Shown: in pieces, positions 8,860 through 18,196 of the stretch
How positions within the stretch are numbered: the stretch's first letter is position 1
Layout of the letters: each line of letters begins with the position of its first letter
Source: UBA4722 sp041690995
Lineage (GTDB): Bacteria; Pseudomonadota; Gammaproteobacteria; DSM-16500
NCBI GenBank assembly: GCA_041690995.1
Contig: JBEPVM010000004.1
Span: 1 to 64,000 of the forward strand
Reading direction: 5' to 3'
Length of the DNA stretch: 64,000 nt
Position numbers and translations under genes: made by a program
The notes under the pieces: generated by a model
Databases searched by the model: none
Told to the model about the DNA's origin: nothing
Seen by the model: the letters and a program-made list of their open reading frames with translations, nothing else

Positions 8860-8891
8860 AATCCTGACTATTCGTCAAAATAGTCAGGATT
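8860..8891 (-). terminator. Terminator between der and the converging small gene
   Basis: Perfect 11-bp inverted repeat (aatcctgacta at 8860-8870 and tagtcaggatt at 8881-8891) with a 10-nt loop. Read on the minus strand it is followed by a T-rich run (complement of 8851-8859), so it suits the small minus-strand gene best. It also lies 3 nt after the der stop and may act on both transcripts. Confidence 0.75.
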
Positions 8892-8913
8892 ATAATGAAG
8901 AAGATACTATTAA

Positions 8914-9111
8914 TTATCTTCGGTCATTGTTTCGGTCTTTGTTGATAGAGTCTTTGCCCCAAGGAGATTGGGTAGGCCGGTTGGGTTGTTGCTGGTTAGG
9001 TCGTTGCTGGCCTTGGTTGCCACCAGTGCCTGTTCCTGGATTAGAAAATCCACCTTGGGTAGGTGCATTGGGTTTACGGGTTGTGTTATCTGTTTTGTTT
9101 AAGTTAGCCAT
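8914..9111 (-). CDS. Small Asn/Gln/Gly/Pro-rich protein of unknown function
   Basis: A 65-residue hydrophilic, probably disordered protein without a signal peptide or membrane segment. The middle is built from G-T-G-T-G-G-N-Q-G-Q-Q and repeated Q-Q-P-N-R-P type stretches; the ends are charged. A very good ribosome binding site (AGGAGG, 7 nt before the ATG) on the minus strand and the terminator just past its stop support it as a real gene rather than the overlapping plus-strand frame. I do not recognise a family. Confidence 0.6.
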   Translation of the reverse strand: MANLNKTDNTTRKPNAPTQGGFSNPGTGTGGNQGQQRPNQQQPNRPTQSPWGKDSINKDRNNDRR

Positions 9112-9203
9112 TTGAAGCCTCCTGCAAAAAAGTTGAAGAACACAAGAATTATTATACTCCTATTTTTAGAATGTAGAGCGCCCAAAATAGAAAATTTTAT
9201 ATA

Positions 9204-9602
9204 CTAAATTTTTATTTTTGTTGGAATATAAATCATCTGAGTAATGTTGCCATCGGGGTCCGCGCAATAGAAGCTCCGCGTTCCATCGCGATGATCTTTA
9301 GGCGGTGCTTTAATGAGGACATTATGTTGGGTAAAGAAGTGAAACCAGGCATCGACATCTTCTGGTTTTTGTAGAAAAAAGCCAATATGGTCTAAGCGTT
9401 GATGTTTTGCGGGAACAAAATCAGCAGGGGCGCGGTGCAGTGCTAAATTATCATTGCCAGAGGTAAGGTAGAGGTTGTCAGCATCAGGACGCCAATCAAT
9501 AGCCATGCCGAGTAATTGAGTGTAGAAGTACTCACATTCCGGAAAATTTTTAATCAGTAACGCAACGTGACGTAAGCCAGTAATCGGAGAAGGTTTTTTC
9601 AT
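9204..9602 (-). CDS. VOC-superfamily (glyoxalase/dioxygenase fold) protein
   Basis: Single VOC domain of 132 residues: strand GLRHVALLIKNF with a metal-type His, then the TSGNDNLALH strand, the DHIGFFL second module and the closing FYCADPDGNITQMIY strand with the conserved D-P-D-G-N. The His, His and Glu/Gln pattern suggests a metal site, but the substrate is unknown; it is too divergent for me to call it glyoxalase I. It follows rpe on the minus strand by 37 nt and may be cotranscribed. Confidence 0.8.
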   Translation of the reverse strand: MKKPSPITGLRHVALLIKNFPECEYFYTQLLGMAIDWRPDADNLYLTSGNDNLALHRAPADFVPAKHQRLDHIGFFLQKPEDVDAWFHFFTQHNVLIKAPPKDHRDGTRSFYCADPDGNITQMIYIPTKIKI

Positions 9603-9639
9603 GAGTTTTTCTCTTTAGGTAGTCTCTTTAATTATTCCG

Positions 9640-10311
9640 TTATTTTATTTCTTGTAAAGCATAACGCATTGCGCCAATCACTTTTGCGTAATCAGGCTGG
9701 GTAAAAATAGCAGAGCCTGCGATAAACATATCTGCACCTGCTTTGGCAACAGCATGAATAGTGTCAGGGCTAATGCCGCCATCAATTGCTAAACAAATAG
9801 GTTTGCCACTGGCTTGGATAAGTGCGCGCGCTTTTTTTAATTTTTCGAGTGTGCTGGGAATAAATGGCTGGCCGCCAAAACCAGGATTTACAGACATGAT
9901 GAGGATAATATCGAGTTTATCCATGATGTATTCGAGACAATCGAGCGTTGTCGCGGGGTTAATCGCAAGACCTGCCTTGCAGCCTTGCTGACGAACTAAT
10001 GCGAGACTGCGGTCTATATGATCTGTGCTTTCTGGATGAAAAGTGATGTGACTTGCGCCTGATTTAGCAAAATCAAGAATCAATGAATCAACGGGGCGTG
10101 TCATGAGATGGACATCAATGGGTGCTGTAATACCATGTTTGCGTAATGACGCACAAACGAGCGGTCCTACAGTCAGATTAGGCACATAATGGTTGTCCAT
10201 GACATCCAAATGCAGCATATCTGCTCCTGCTTTTAAGACATTATCTGCTTCTTCGCCGAGGCGAGCAAAATTGGCAGAAAGCAAAGAAGGCGCGATTAAA
10301 TAATCTGACAT
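9640..10311 (-). CDS. rpe: Ribulose-phosphate 3-epimerase
   Basis: TIM-barrel enzyme that interconverts ribulose 5-phosphate and xylulose 5-phosphate in the pentose phosphate pathway. Canonical signatures are the N-terminal IAPSLLSANFARLGEE, HLDVMDNHYVPNLT with the catalytic Asp, IDVHLM, the MSVNPGFGGQ phosphate-binding loop and the second catalytic Asp in LAIDGGI. Length 223 (E. coli 225). AAGGA precedes the ATG. It diverges from waaA. Confidence 0.97.
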   Translation of the reverse strand: MSDYLIAPSLLSANFARLGEEADNVLKAGADMLHLDVMDNHYVPNLTVGPLVCASLRKHGITAPIDVHLMTRPVDSLILDFAKSGASHITFHPESTDHIDRSLALVRQQGCKAGLAINPATTLDCLEYIMDKLDIILIMSVNPGFGGQPFIPSTLEKLKKARALIQASGKPICLAIDGGISPDTIHAVAKAGADMFIAGSAIFTQPDYAKVIGAMRYALQEIK

Positions 10312-10379
10312 TAGTTTCCTTAAATTTGGGCTTATGGTAGTATCTTTTCTCGCGATTTCATAAAAGAACTCTCTATATT

Positions 10380-11645
10380 ATGCGTTTTCTATATACTATA
10401 TTATTTTATTTGGCACTGCCATTTTTGTTTTTACGTCTCTTATGGCGTTCAAGGCGTACTCCTGATTATAGGCAGCGATGGGGCGAGCGGCTTGGCTTTT
10501 GTCCTTTTAGGTTAGATGAATGTATTTGGGTGCATGCCGTATCGGTAGGGGAAACGATAGCTGCAGTACCCTTGATTAAAGCGCTGCTGAAAGCATTTCC
10601 AGAACTGCCTATCGTCGTGACGAATATGACGCCAACGGGCGCAGCAAGAGTCAAGGCAGGGTTGAACGACAGTGTGCTTCAAGCGTATATTCCTTATGAT
10701 GTTCCCGATGCGGTAAACGGATTTTTGCAACGCGTTCGCCCACGGGTCGCCGTGATGATGGAAGGAGAATTGTGGCCAAATTTATTTGCAAGTTGTCGAA
10801 AATATCAAATACCGATTGTGATTGCGAATGCTTGCTTATCTGAAAAATCAGCACGGGGTTATGCGCTTCTTGGGAGTGTAAAGCGTGAAATGTTTAAAGC
10901 GATTCATCGTATCGCTGCGGCGGCCTTGATTGATGAAGTGCGTTTTCTGTCTTTAGGAGTGCCGCCCGAAAAAATAATTATCACAAGTAATTTGAAATTT
11001 GATTTGGAATTGCCCGAAAATCTCTCTGAAAAAAGTGAACTATTGCGTCAGCAATTAAAAGTAAACCAAGAACGTTTTATTTGGATTGCAGCCAGCACGC
11101 ACGAAGGTGAAGAAGAAATTATTTTAGCGGCGCATCAGTTAATTTTAGAAAAAAATCCATCTGCATTATTAATTTTAGTGCCGCGTCATCCTAATCGTTT
11201 TGATGCGATTGCAGGAATGATAGAACAACAAAAATTTAACAGTGTACGGCGTAGTCAGAGTGGTGTTTGTACCCCACAAATAACAGTCTATCTTGGGGAT
11301 ACGATGGGCGAGTTATTGCTGCTTTATTCAGTCGCAGATGTTGCATTTGTGGGTGGAAGCTTCGTACCTATCGGTGGACATAATATGCTAGAGCCAGCCG
11401 TTTTACATAAACCTGTTGTCACAGGGCCTTTATTATTTGATTTTTTAGAGATTAGCCAATTATTGCTAGACGCAAAAGGCATGGTGATTGCACAAAACGC
11501 GGAAGAACTCGCAATCATTATAGAACGATTTTTTGCAGAGACTGATTATCGTGTGACAACAGGTGAAAATGCTTACAAAGTTGTTGAAGCAAATCGCGGA
11601 GCTTTGCAGAAGCAGTTGGAGTTAATCCGACAAAGTATTAGCTGA
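10380..11645 (+). CDS. waaA: 3-deoxy-D-manno-octulosonic acid (Kdo) transferase
   Basis: Inner-membrane GT30 glycosyltransferase that adds Kdo to lipid A precursor, so the organism makes a Kdo-type LPS. A hydrophobic N-terminal anchor (residues 1-22) leads into R-x-x-RWGERLGF. ECIWVHAVSVGE carries the catalytic Glu region, and MEGELWPN and the C-terminal GGSFVPIGGHNMLEPA nucleotide-sugar site are all typical. Length 421 (E. coli 425). Its stop is 1 nt from the converging putP stop. Confidence 0.96.
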   Translation: MRFLYTILFYLALPFLFLRLLWRSRRTPDYRQRWGERLGFCPFRLDECIWVHAVSVGETIAAVPLIKALLKAFPELPIVVTNMTPTGAARVKAGLNDSVLQAYIPYDVPDAVNGFLQRVRPRVAVMMEGELWPNLFASCRKYQIPIVIANACLSEKSARGYALLGSVKREMFKAIHRIAAAALIDEVRFLSLGVPPEKIIITSNLKFDLELPENLSEKSELLRQQLKVNQERFIWIAASTHEGEEEIILAAHQLILEKNPSALLILVPRHPNRFDAIAGMIEQQKFNSVRRSQSGVCTPQITVYLGDTMGELLLLYSVADVAFVGGSFVPIGGHNMLEPAVLHKPVVTGPLLFDFLEISQLLLDAKGMVIAQNAEELAIIIERFFAETDYRVTTGENAYKVVEANRGALQKQLELIRQSIS

Positions 11646-11646
11646 T

Positions 11647-13137
11647 TCAACTTGCACAAGCATCTAACTCATCTTCCACCATCGAAAATAATTTTTTGAT
11701 AGAAAGCGCAGGCGCACTGCTGAGTTTACTCACGATAATAATCGCTGAAAATGCGAAAACAAATCCAGGAACTATTTCATAAAGCTGAAACCAAGCGAAT
11801 TGTTTCCAGAGTAACACAGTGACAGTGCCTGTGATAATGCCTGCCAATGCACCGTTACGTGTCATGCGTGGCCAAATGAGTGAGAGTAATATAACAGGTC
11901 CAAATGCCGCACCAAAGCCAGCCCACGCGTAACTGACCATCTTTAAAATCTGGTTCTCAGGATTTGAGGCAATCCCAATGGCAATCAAGGCAACGAGTAA
12001 AACAGCGAAACGGCCACACCAGATTAATTCACGTTCTGAGGCTTGTTTGTGTATAAATATTTTATAAATATCTTCAGTTAACGCGCTAGAGCATACTAAT
12101 AACTGGCATGACAGTGAACTCATAATGACTGCAAGAATAGCAGCCAGTAAAAACCCTGCGATCCAAGGGTTAAATAAGTGTTTCGCAATTTCCATGAAAA
12201 CACTTTCAGGATTCGCATTCACAATCATGGCTTGGTCAGCGTGTATTGCAAAATAAGTTGAACCAAAAAAACCAATGGCGATAGCGCCAGTTAAACAAAG
12301 TATCATCCAAGTCATGCTAATACGACGCGCGCTTGGAATAGCCTGCGGGGATTTCGCAGCCATAAAACGTACAAGAATATGAGGTTGGCCAAAATAGCCA
12401 AGTCCCCACGCTAATAATGAAATCACGCCAATCGTATTGAGATGATTAAATAAATGAATATGTGAAGGTTGGGAAAATTTAAGTGCTTCAATACTAAAGG
12501 AAATTCCGTGGTTGGCATGGATGATGGCTAAAGGTGTAATAATTAAAGCTGCAATAATGAGTGAAGCCTGCACGGTGTCTACCCAGCTAATCGCTAAAAA
12601 ACCACCCATAAAAACATAGATCATAGTCACACCCGCACCGATCCATAAGGCAGTCGTATAAGAAAGTCCAAACATACTTTCAAATAAACGCGCGCCTGCA
12701 ACGACACCAGAGGAGCAATATAATGTAAAGAAAATTAAAATAGATAATGTTGCGATAATACGTAATAGATGGCTTTTATCTTCAAATCGATTTGCCAGAA
12801 AATCCGGCAATGTCTGGGCATTCCCGCTTTTTTCAGTATAGAGTCTTAAACGAGCCGCAACAAAATACCAATTTAGCCAGGCACCTATAATGAGTCCAAC
12901 GGCAATCCATACACCTGATATACCTCCTATATAAATAGCACCCGGCAATCCCATCAGTAGCCACCCACTCATATCAGAAGCGCCTGCGGAAAGGGCAGTG
13001 ACGAAACTGTTAAGTCGTCGTCCTCCTAAAATATAGTCAGAAAAATTATGTGTTGCACGATAGCCGCTCCACCCTAATAATAACACTGCAGTTAAGTAGA
13101 GCCCAAAAGTGATAATCATTGAAGGTGTAGCTGTCAT
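11647..13137 (-). CDS. putP: Sodium/proline symporter
   Basis: Sodium:solute symporter family (SLC5-like) inner-membrane protein with about 13 hydrophobic helices. LGGRRLNSFVTALSAGASDM with SGWLLMGLPGAIY is the PutP sodium/proline site, and the W-x-x-W/Y helix, GVVAGARLFE and the LRIIATLSI segment are also typical. Length 496 (E. coli 502), complete. Proline is the expected substrate from overall similarity; other SSS family substrates are not excluded. It is transcribed alone, convergent with waaA. Confidence 0.9.
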   Translation of the reverse strand: MTATPSMIITFGLYLTAVLLLGWSGYRATHNFSDYILGGRRLNSFVTALSAGASDMSGWLLMGLPGAIYIGGISGVWIAVGLIIGAWLNWYFVAARLRLYTEKSGNAQTLPDFLANRFEDKSHLLRIIATLSILIFFTLYCSSGVVAGARLFESMFGLSYTTALWIGAGVTMIYVFMGGFLAISWVDTVQASLIIAALIITPLAIIHANHGISFSIEALKFSQPSHIHLFNHLNTIGVISLLAWGLGYFGQPHILVRFMAAKSPQAIPSARRISMTWMILCLTGAIAIGFFGSTYFAIHADQAMIVNANPESVFMEIAKHLFNPWIAGFLLAAILAVIMSSLSCQLLVCSSALTEDIYKIFIHKQASERELIWCGRFAVLLVALIAIGIASNPENQILKMVSYAWAGFGAAFGPVILLSLIWPRMTRNGALAGIITGTVTVLLWKQFAWFQLYEIVPGFVFAFSAIIIVSKLSSAPALSIKKLFSMVEDELDACAS

Positions 13138-13222
13138 AAGTTTATCTCTCTAAAATTCAGTGGGCATAGAATACAGGACTAAACTTAAAGAAACATTAAA
13201 AATATAAAATAAAGGATACTGT

Positions 13223-13786
13223 ATGTTAGCTATAATAGCTGGAATTGATGAAGCAGGCCGAGGGCCATTAGCAGGGCCGGTTTATGCGGCGGCTGTTATC
13301 TTAAATCCTGAAAAACCTATTGTTGGACTGAGGGATTCAAAATTATTAAGTGCTAAACAGCGCGAGTCATTATTTATTTTGATTCAAGAGAATGCAATGG
13401 CGTGGGCGATTGGGTATGCAGAAGTGGAAGAAATTGATCGGATAAATATTTTGCAAGCCACATTGTGCGCGATGCAGCGTGCAGTAGCCGCACTGACAGT
13501 TATGCCACAGCTTGCGCTGATTGATGGCAATGTGAGCCCAAAATTATCGTGCGAAACAAAAACGATTATTGGGGGTGATTTAATTGAACCTGCGATCAGC
13601 GCAGCATCCATTGTTGCTAAGGTGATGCGGGATCGTGAAATGCAACGACTGGATGAGCAATTTCCTCAGTATGGTTTTGCTCAGCATAAAGGGTATGGCA
13701 CAAAAGCGCATTTAGCCGCATTAAACAAACATGGTCCTAGCTGTGTTCATCGACGCTCATTTGCGCCCGTGGCGAAATTTTACTAG
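13223..13786 (+). CDS. rnhB: Ribonuclease HII
   Basis: Cleaves RNA in RNA-DNA hybrids and 5' of single ribonucleotides in DNA. The catalytic Asp-Glu pair is in AGIDEAGRGPLAGPVYAAAV. A second conserved Asp is in LIDGN, and the last is in the AASIVAKVMRDREM helix. The C-terminus has the family's Y-G-F-A-Q-H-K-G-Y-G-T segment. Length 187 fits the family. AAGGA precedes the ATG. In many relatives rnhB follows lpxB; here it stands beside an orphan higA. Confidence 0.96.
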   Translation: MLAIIAGIDEAGRGPLAGPVYAAAVILNPEKPIVGLRDSKLLSAKQRESLFILIQENAMAWAIGYAEVEEIDRINILQATLCAMQRAVAALTVMPQLALIDGNVSPKLSCETKTIIGGDLIEPAISAASIVAKVMRDREMQRLDEQFPQYGFAQHKGYGTKAHLAALNKHGPSCVHRRSFAPVAKFY

Positions 13787-13840
13787 ATATGTTTATGATA
13801 ATGGTTGATTATTTAGACTATCATTAATAGAGGTATAATT

Positions 13841-14134
13841 ATGTTGATGCACAATCCACCACATCCAGGCCAAGTTGTGAAGCGTATGCTGATTGAAGGT
13901 ACGGATTTATCTGTTACTGCGGCAGCTGAAGCCCTTGGTGTAGGGCGAGTCACATTGTCTAATCTTCTTAACAAGAAATCAGGTATTAGCCCTGAAATGG
14001 CGGTCAGATTATCTTTAGCATTTAATACTAGCAGTGAAATGTGGAGTAATATGCAAAGCATGTATGATCTTGCATTAGCAGAGAAAAAAAGAAAAAAACT
14101 TCGGATGACTATAAAAAAAATAAAAGCTCATTAA
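13841..14134 (+). CDS. higA: HigA-type antitoxin, no adjacent toxin
   Basis: HigA/VapI addiction-module antidote with an HTH_3-type DNA-binding fold: HPGQVVKRMLIE, then VTAAAEALGVGRVTLSNLLN (the recognition helix), then MAVRLSLAFNTSSEMWSNMQ, the family's C-terminal signature. Length 97. higB normally lies directly upstream, but only 54 nt separate rnhB and this start and no toxin frame is seen on either side. AGAGG lies 7 nt before the ATG. It may regulate its own promoter or counter a distant toxin. Confidence 0.85.
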   Translation: MLMHNPPHPGQVVKRMLIEGTDLSVTAAAEALGVGRVTLSNLLNKKSGISPEMAVRLSLAFNTSSEMWSNMQSMYDLALAEKKRKKLRMTIKKIKAH

Positions 14135-14211
14135 CTAGTAGCCTAGGAAAATTAAAGTTCTATGTTGAATAAGTGTGTTACGTACCTACTGTATATAATA
14201 TAGAGCCAAAA

Positions 14212-15006
14212 TTAATCGATAAGCTTTAATTTTCTTAATAGAGACTTGGCTATTTTTCGTGTGTTTTCTCCAGGATTTTCCGTTGGCTGAGAAGGCTGTG
14301 AGTCAGAAAAATTCAAAATAATGACATAATTTTTATTTTCTTTTTGTAGAAACCCAATGAACCAGTGTAATGCGCCTCCTGTTCCTGTTTTGCCATAGAG
14401 TCGCGAGTCATCAGGTAACGTTTCAAGAAATAGATTGGTTTTTGTCTCAGTCATAGACTGCTGTGATACAGGAAGTTCATTAGTGACAAGGGCTTTCATA
14501 AAAGTAAGTTGTTCATCGGCAGAAATTTTAAGACTGCTGTTTAACCATGCGTAGGTCAAGCCATTGTTCTGGTCTGGATCACCTGAAAAATCTTGATTTC
14601 CATAGTGGAATTTCTTTAAATACAATTTAATTTTTTCCAAGCCGAGCTGAGGCGTCAGTGTTTGCGAAACCCAGACAACAGAATTTTTCAGCCATGTTTG
14701 TGGCGTTTGGTTTTGGTTCCACGCCGCTAATCCTTTATCTTTTCCATCCCATTGAAAAACAGTGTTTTGTGTTATGAGCTTTTGATCAAATACCATTAAA
14801 GAAAGCGGTACTTTAAATGTTGAGGCAGGTGTCATTCTTTCCGCGCAACGCTTCGGATTATTTTTTTCAATGAGTTTATTATGTGAAATATCAAAGATGA
14901 TAAAACAGCTGGATTTTCCTGGAAGATCAGAATCAATGTCTTGTGTTTCTGCGAATAGAGTAGGAACGAATAGAAATAAAATAAAAAACAAAATATATCT
15001 TTTCAT
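14212..15006 (-). CDS. Class D (OXA-type) beta-lactamase
   Basis: Periplasmic serine beta-lactamase. Counting from the ATG at 15006, a signal peptide spans residues 1-19, the S-T-F-K active-site motif is at 62-65, S-V-V (SxV) at 109-111, Y-G-N at 135-137, the W-L omega-loop pair at 154-155 and K-T-G at 206-208. All catalytic motifs are intact, so the enzyme should be active. Total 264 residues. I prefer 15006 over the frame's earlier ATG at 15033 because it gives a clean signal peptide and forms an ATGA overlap with the carB stop. Legionella species carry chromosomal OXA-29-type enzymes, a likely relative (inference). Confidence 0.94.
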   Translation of the reverse strand: MKRYILFFILFLFVPTLFAETQDIDSDLPGKSSCFIIFDISHNKLIEKNNPKRCAERMTPASTFKVPLSLMVFDQKLITQNTVFQWDGKDKGLAAWNQNQTPQTWLKNSVVWVSQTLTPQLGLEKIKLYLKKFHYGNQDFSGDPDQNNGLTYAWLNSSLKISADEQLTFMKALVTNELPVSQQSMTETKTNLFLETLPDDSRLYGKTGTGGALHWFIGFLQKENKNYVIILNFSDSQPSQPTENPGENTRKIAKSLLRKLKLID

Positions 15007-18000
15007 ACTGAGTGCCTTACGATTTCTCGCCATGAATAAACAGGTAGATTTTTATTAGTAAACTCAATCAAACAAGGTAAAATAATTTGCGCGCTTTGTA
15101 TATTAGTAATCAAGGGAATATGGTGATCAATCGCAGTGCGTCGAATAATAAAACCATCGGTTTTTGATTCAGAGCCTCGATGTGTTGGAATATTAATAAT
15201 TAAATCAATAGTGCGATTAGCGATCACAGTGCGAATATTCGGTTCTACTTTTTCACTGGCTTTATAAACAAAATAAGAGCCTATGCCATTTTTGGATAAA
15301 TAGGAATGTGTGCCGCCTGTGCTGTAAATTTGCCAGCCTTGTTCTTCTAATGTTTGTAAATACGTTAATATTTTATGTTTGTGCGCATCGGCAATAGAAA
15401 TTAATATACGTTTGCCTGTTATATTTTGTTCTGTGGCAAGCCATGCACGCCAATAGGCATCGTAAAGATTTTCGCCTAAGCAAGCCACTTCACCTGTAGA
15501 AGCCATTTCCACATGTGCAACAGGGTCTGCACCTTTTAAACGATTATAAGAAAATTGCGGAGCTTTAACGCCTACATAATCTAATTCAAGCGTTTGATAA
15601 CGCGCGGGGGTGTATTTATTCAACATCACTTCAGTGGCAATGCCAATAAAATTATAATTTGTCGCCTTAGAGACAAAAGGAAAAGAACGTGAGGCACGCA
15701 AATTACATTCAATGACTTGAATATTGTTATGCTTGGCAATAAATTGAATATTAAAAGGCCCTGTAATATTAAGTGCTGCCGCAATTTGGTGCGTAATTTT
15801 TTTTGTGCGACGTATAGTTTCTAAATATAAATGTTGCGGTGGAATAACGAGTGTTGCATCGCCTGAATGGACACCTGCGTTTTCGATATGTTCCGTAATA
15901 GCCTCAATGACAATGCGGCCTTTATCAGCCACGCCATCTATTTCTAATTCTTTTCCATCCAAAATAAATTTTGACATGACGACAGGATGTTCTTTTGAGA
16001 CAGCAGCAGCTTGCTGCAAATATTGATCTAATGAATTATCATCATGCGCCACATTCATGGCTGAACCTGAGAGAATATAAGAAGGCCGAATTAAAACAGG
16101 ATAACCCACACGATGCGCGAATTCTTTTGCATTCTCCAAATCAGTCACACGCACCCATTCAGGTTGGTCGATACTTAATTGATTCAGCAAATCAGAAAAT
16201 TTTTCACGGTCTTCAGCCTGGTCGATAGATTGTGCGGATGTACCCCACAGGTGATAACCTGCTGTGGCTAATGGAATCGCTAGATTATTCGCGACCTGTC
16301 CGCCGACAGACACAATAATACCTTGAGGTTTTTCAAAATCCGCAATATCTTGTACGCGTTCAAATGAAAGCTGCTCAAAGTAAAGACGGTCTGATTCATC
16401 ATAATCTGTTGATACAGTTTCTGGATTAGAATTAATTAAAATAGCTTTTTTATTAATTTTGCGTAAGGTACGCAGCGTATTCACAGCACACCAGTCAAAT
16501 TCTACTGAAGAGCCAATTGCATAAGGGCCAGACCCTAACACTAATTGCGGGTGTTCTTTTGAAGAGTTAATATCATGTTCCACTGCATGATACGTCATAT
16601 AAAGATAATTGGTTTGTGCTTCGCATTCACCTGCTAATGTATCAATTTGTTTAACATAGGGGATGATGTTTAAAGAGATTCTTAATTCACGTACTGCTTG
16701 TTCTGTTTGTTCCGTAAAATGACCAATGGCTTTGTCAGAAAAACCAGCTTGCTTGGCAGTACGTAAAAGTGCAGGCGTTAATTTTTCTTTTGTTAATTGT
16801 TTTTCAAGCTGGGTAATATGCCAAATAGGATATAAAAACCAAATATCAATTTTGCTTAGACTGTGTGCTTCCTCAACTGTGCCGCCTTGCATGAAAAATT
16901 GATAGAGCGCGAATAAACGTCTATCGGTTGGATATTCAATTTCATTTCGCGCATCTTCTATTTTTTGCGGATAATCACTCAAGCAAGAAGCGCCAATATT
17001 AAGCATACCCACAGCTTTTTGTAGTGCTTCAGGAAATGAACGACCGATACTCATCACTTCCCCGACACTTTTCATTTCACTGCCAATTGTGCGATCTGCC
17101 GCTTTTAATTTATGTGTATCCCAACGTGGAATTTTAACAACAATATAATCCAATGCAGGTTCAAAGAAGGCGCACGTTGTTTGCGTCAGACTGTTTTTAA
17201 TGTCAGACAGTAATGATCCTAACGCTAATTTAGCAGCGACAAATGCAAGCGGATAACCTGTCGCTTTAGAAGCTAATGCACTCGAACGCGATAAACGTGC
17301 ATTGACTTCAATCGCCCGGTAATCCCCTGTGACAGGATGAATGGCAAATTGAATATTACATTCGCCGACTATTTTAAATAAATGCGCTACTTGTAATGCC
17401 ATATTACGCAAATGTTGATGTTCGAGATTTGTTAATGTTTGCGCGGGTGCAACCACAATACTTTCGCCCGTATGCACACCCATGGGGTCTAAATTTTCCA
17501 TATTACAAATAGTCAGTGCATTCCCTGCATGATCACGCACAATTTCGTATTCGTATTCTTTCCAACCTAAGAGATATTCTTCAATTAAAATTTGCGAAAC
17601 AATCGCGAGAGATTCCGCAGCACGCTTAGTTAATTCTTTTGGTGTTGTGATTTTTCCAGAACCCAATCCGCCCAAGGAAAATCCCGCACGCATCATAATG
17701 GGATAACCGATTTTATCAGCCGCTTCCAATGCAGCATCCACTGTGGTAACGCAGACACTCATGGGTGATTGAATATCAATACTTTCCAGAGCGTTTTTAA
17801 ATAGCTCACGGTCTTCAGTTTGACGGATAGAGGCCGTACTCGTACCTAACACGGTAATATTATATTTCGCAAATACGCCTGCTTGTTCCAGGGTTAAGCC
17901 AAGGTTCAAAGCAGTTTGCCCGCCGAAACCCAGAAAAATACCATCAGGTTTTTCTTTTTCAATAATCCGTGTGACAATATCAGGGTTCAATGGTTGAAGA

Positions 18001-18188
18001 TACACTTCATCTGCCATGTCTTCGTCTGTCTGCACGGTCGCAATATTGGGATTCACTAATACAGTTTTAATGCCAGCTTCTTTAACAGCTTTAATCGCTT
18101 GTGATCCGGAATAATCAAATTCACCTGCCTGCCCAATCCGCAAGCCGCCTGAACCTAGAATAAGAATTTTTTTACCTTTAAATTGCAT
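15003..18188 (-). CDS. carB: Carbamoyl-phosphate synthase large subunit, Bacteroidetes/eukaryote-like type
   Basis: Makes carbamoyl phosphate from bicarbonate, ATP and glutamine-derived ammonia for pyrimidines and arginine. It has two homologous ATP-grasp halves, an oligomerisation middle and a C-terminal MGS-like allosteric domain (from about residue 930, STGGTHSYLSKNG). Wording such as LILGSGGLRIGQAGEFDYSG, IVGECNIQFAIHP, VKQIDTLAGE, LVLGSGPYAIGSSVEFDWCA and CNLRASRSFPFVSKA is that of mammalian CPS1/CAD and Bacteroidetes CarB, not of E. coli CarB. Length 1061. It lies 8 nt after carA, and its stop overlaps the beta-lactamase start. Confidence 0.96.
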   Translation of the reverse strand: MQFKGKKILILGSGGLRIGQAGEFDYSGSQAIKAVKEAGIKTVLVNPNIATVQTDEDMADEVYLQPLNPDIVTRIIEKEKPDGIFLGFGGQTALNLGLTLEQAGVFAKYNITVLGTSTASIRQTEDRELFKNALESIDIQSPMSVCVTTVDAALEAADKIGYPIMMRAGFSLGGLGSGKITTPKELTKRAAESLAIVSQILIEEYLLGWKEYEYEIVRDHAGNALTICNMENLDPMGVHTGESIVVAPAQTLTNLEHQHLRNMALQVAHLFKIVGECNIQFAIHPVTGDYRAIEVNARLSRSSALASKATGYPLAFVAAKLALGSLLSDIKNSLTQTTCAFFEPALDYIVVKIPRWDTHKLKAADRTIGSEMKSVGEVMSIGRSFPEALQKAVGMLNIGASCLSDYPQKIEDARNEIEYPTDRRLFALYQFFMQGGTVEEAHSLSKIDIWFLYPIWHITQLEKQLTKEKLTPALLRTAKQAGFSDKAIGHFTEQTEQAVRELRISLNIIPYVKQIDTLAGECEAQTNYLYMTYHAVEHDINSSKEHPQLVLGSGPYAIGSSVEFDWCAVNTLRTLRKINKKAILINSNPETVSTDYDESDRLYFEQLSFERVQDIADFEKPQGIIVSVGGQVANNLAIPLATAGYHLWGTSAQSIDQAEDREKFSDLLNQLSIDQPEWVRVTDLENAKEFAHRVGYPVLIRPSYILSGSAMNVAHDDNSLDQYLQQAAAVSKEHPVVMSKFILDGKELEIDGVADKGRIVIEAITEHIENAGVHSGDATLVIPPQHLYLETIRRTKKITHQIAAALNITGPFNIQFIAKHNNIQVIECNLRASRSFPFVSKATNYNFIGIATEVMLNKYTPARYQTLELDYVGVKAPQFSYNRLKGADPVAHVEMASTGEVACLGENLYDAYWRAWLATEQNITGKRILISIADAHKHKILTYLQTLEEQGWQIYSTGGTHSYLSKNGIGSYFVYKASEKVEPNIRTVIANRTIDLIINIPTHRGSESKTDGFIIRRTAIDHHIPLITNIQSAQIILPCLIEFTNKNLPVYSWREIVRHSV

Positions 18189-18196
18189 AACTTGCC

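Noticed and set aside
8927..9115. Plus-strand 62-aa frame opposite the small Asn/Gln-rich gene
   Set aside because: No ribosome binding site and a Trp/Gly/Pro composition that is the mirror of the minus-strand codons; the minus strand has AGGAGG and a terminator.
13787..13840. A hidden higB toxin before higA
   Set aside because: 54 nt cannot hold a HigB of about 90 residues, and no fitting frame overlaps rnhB.
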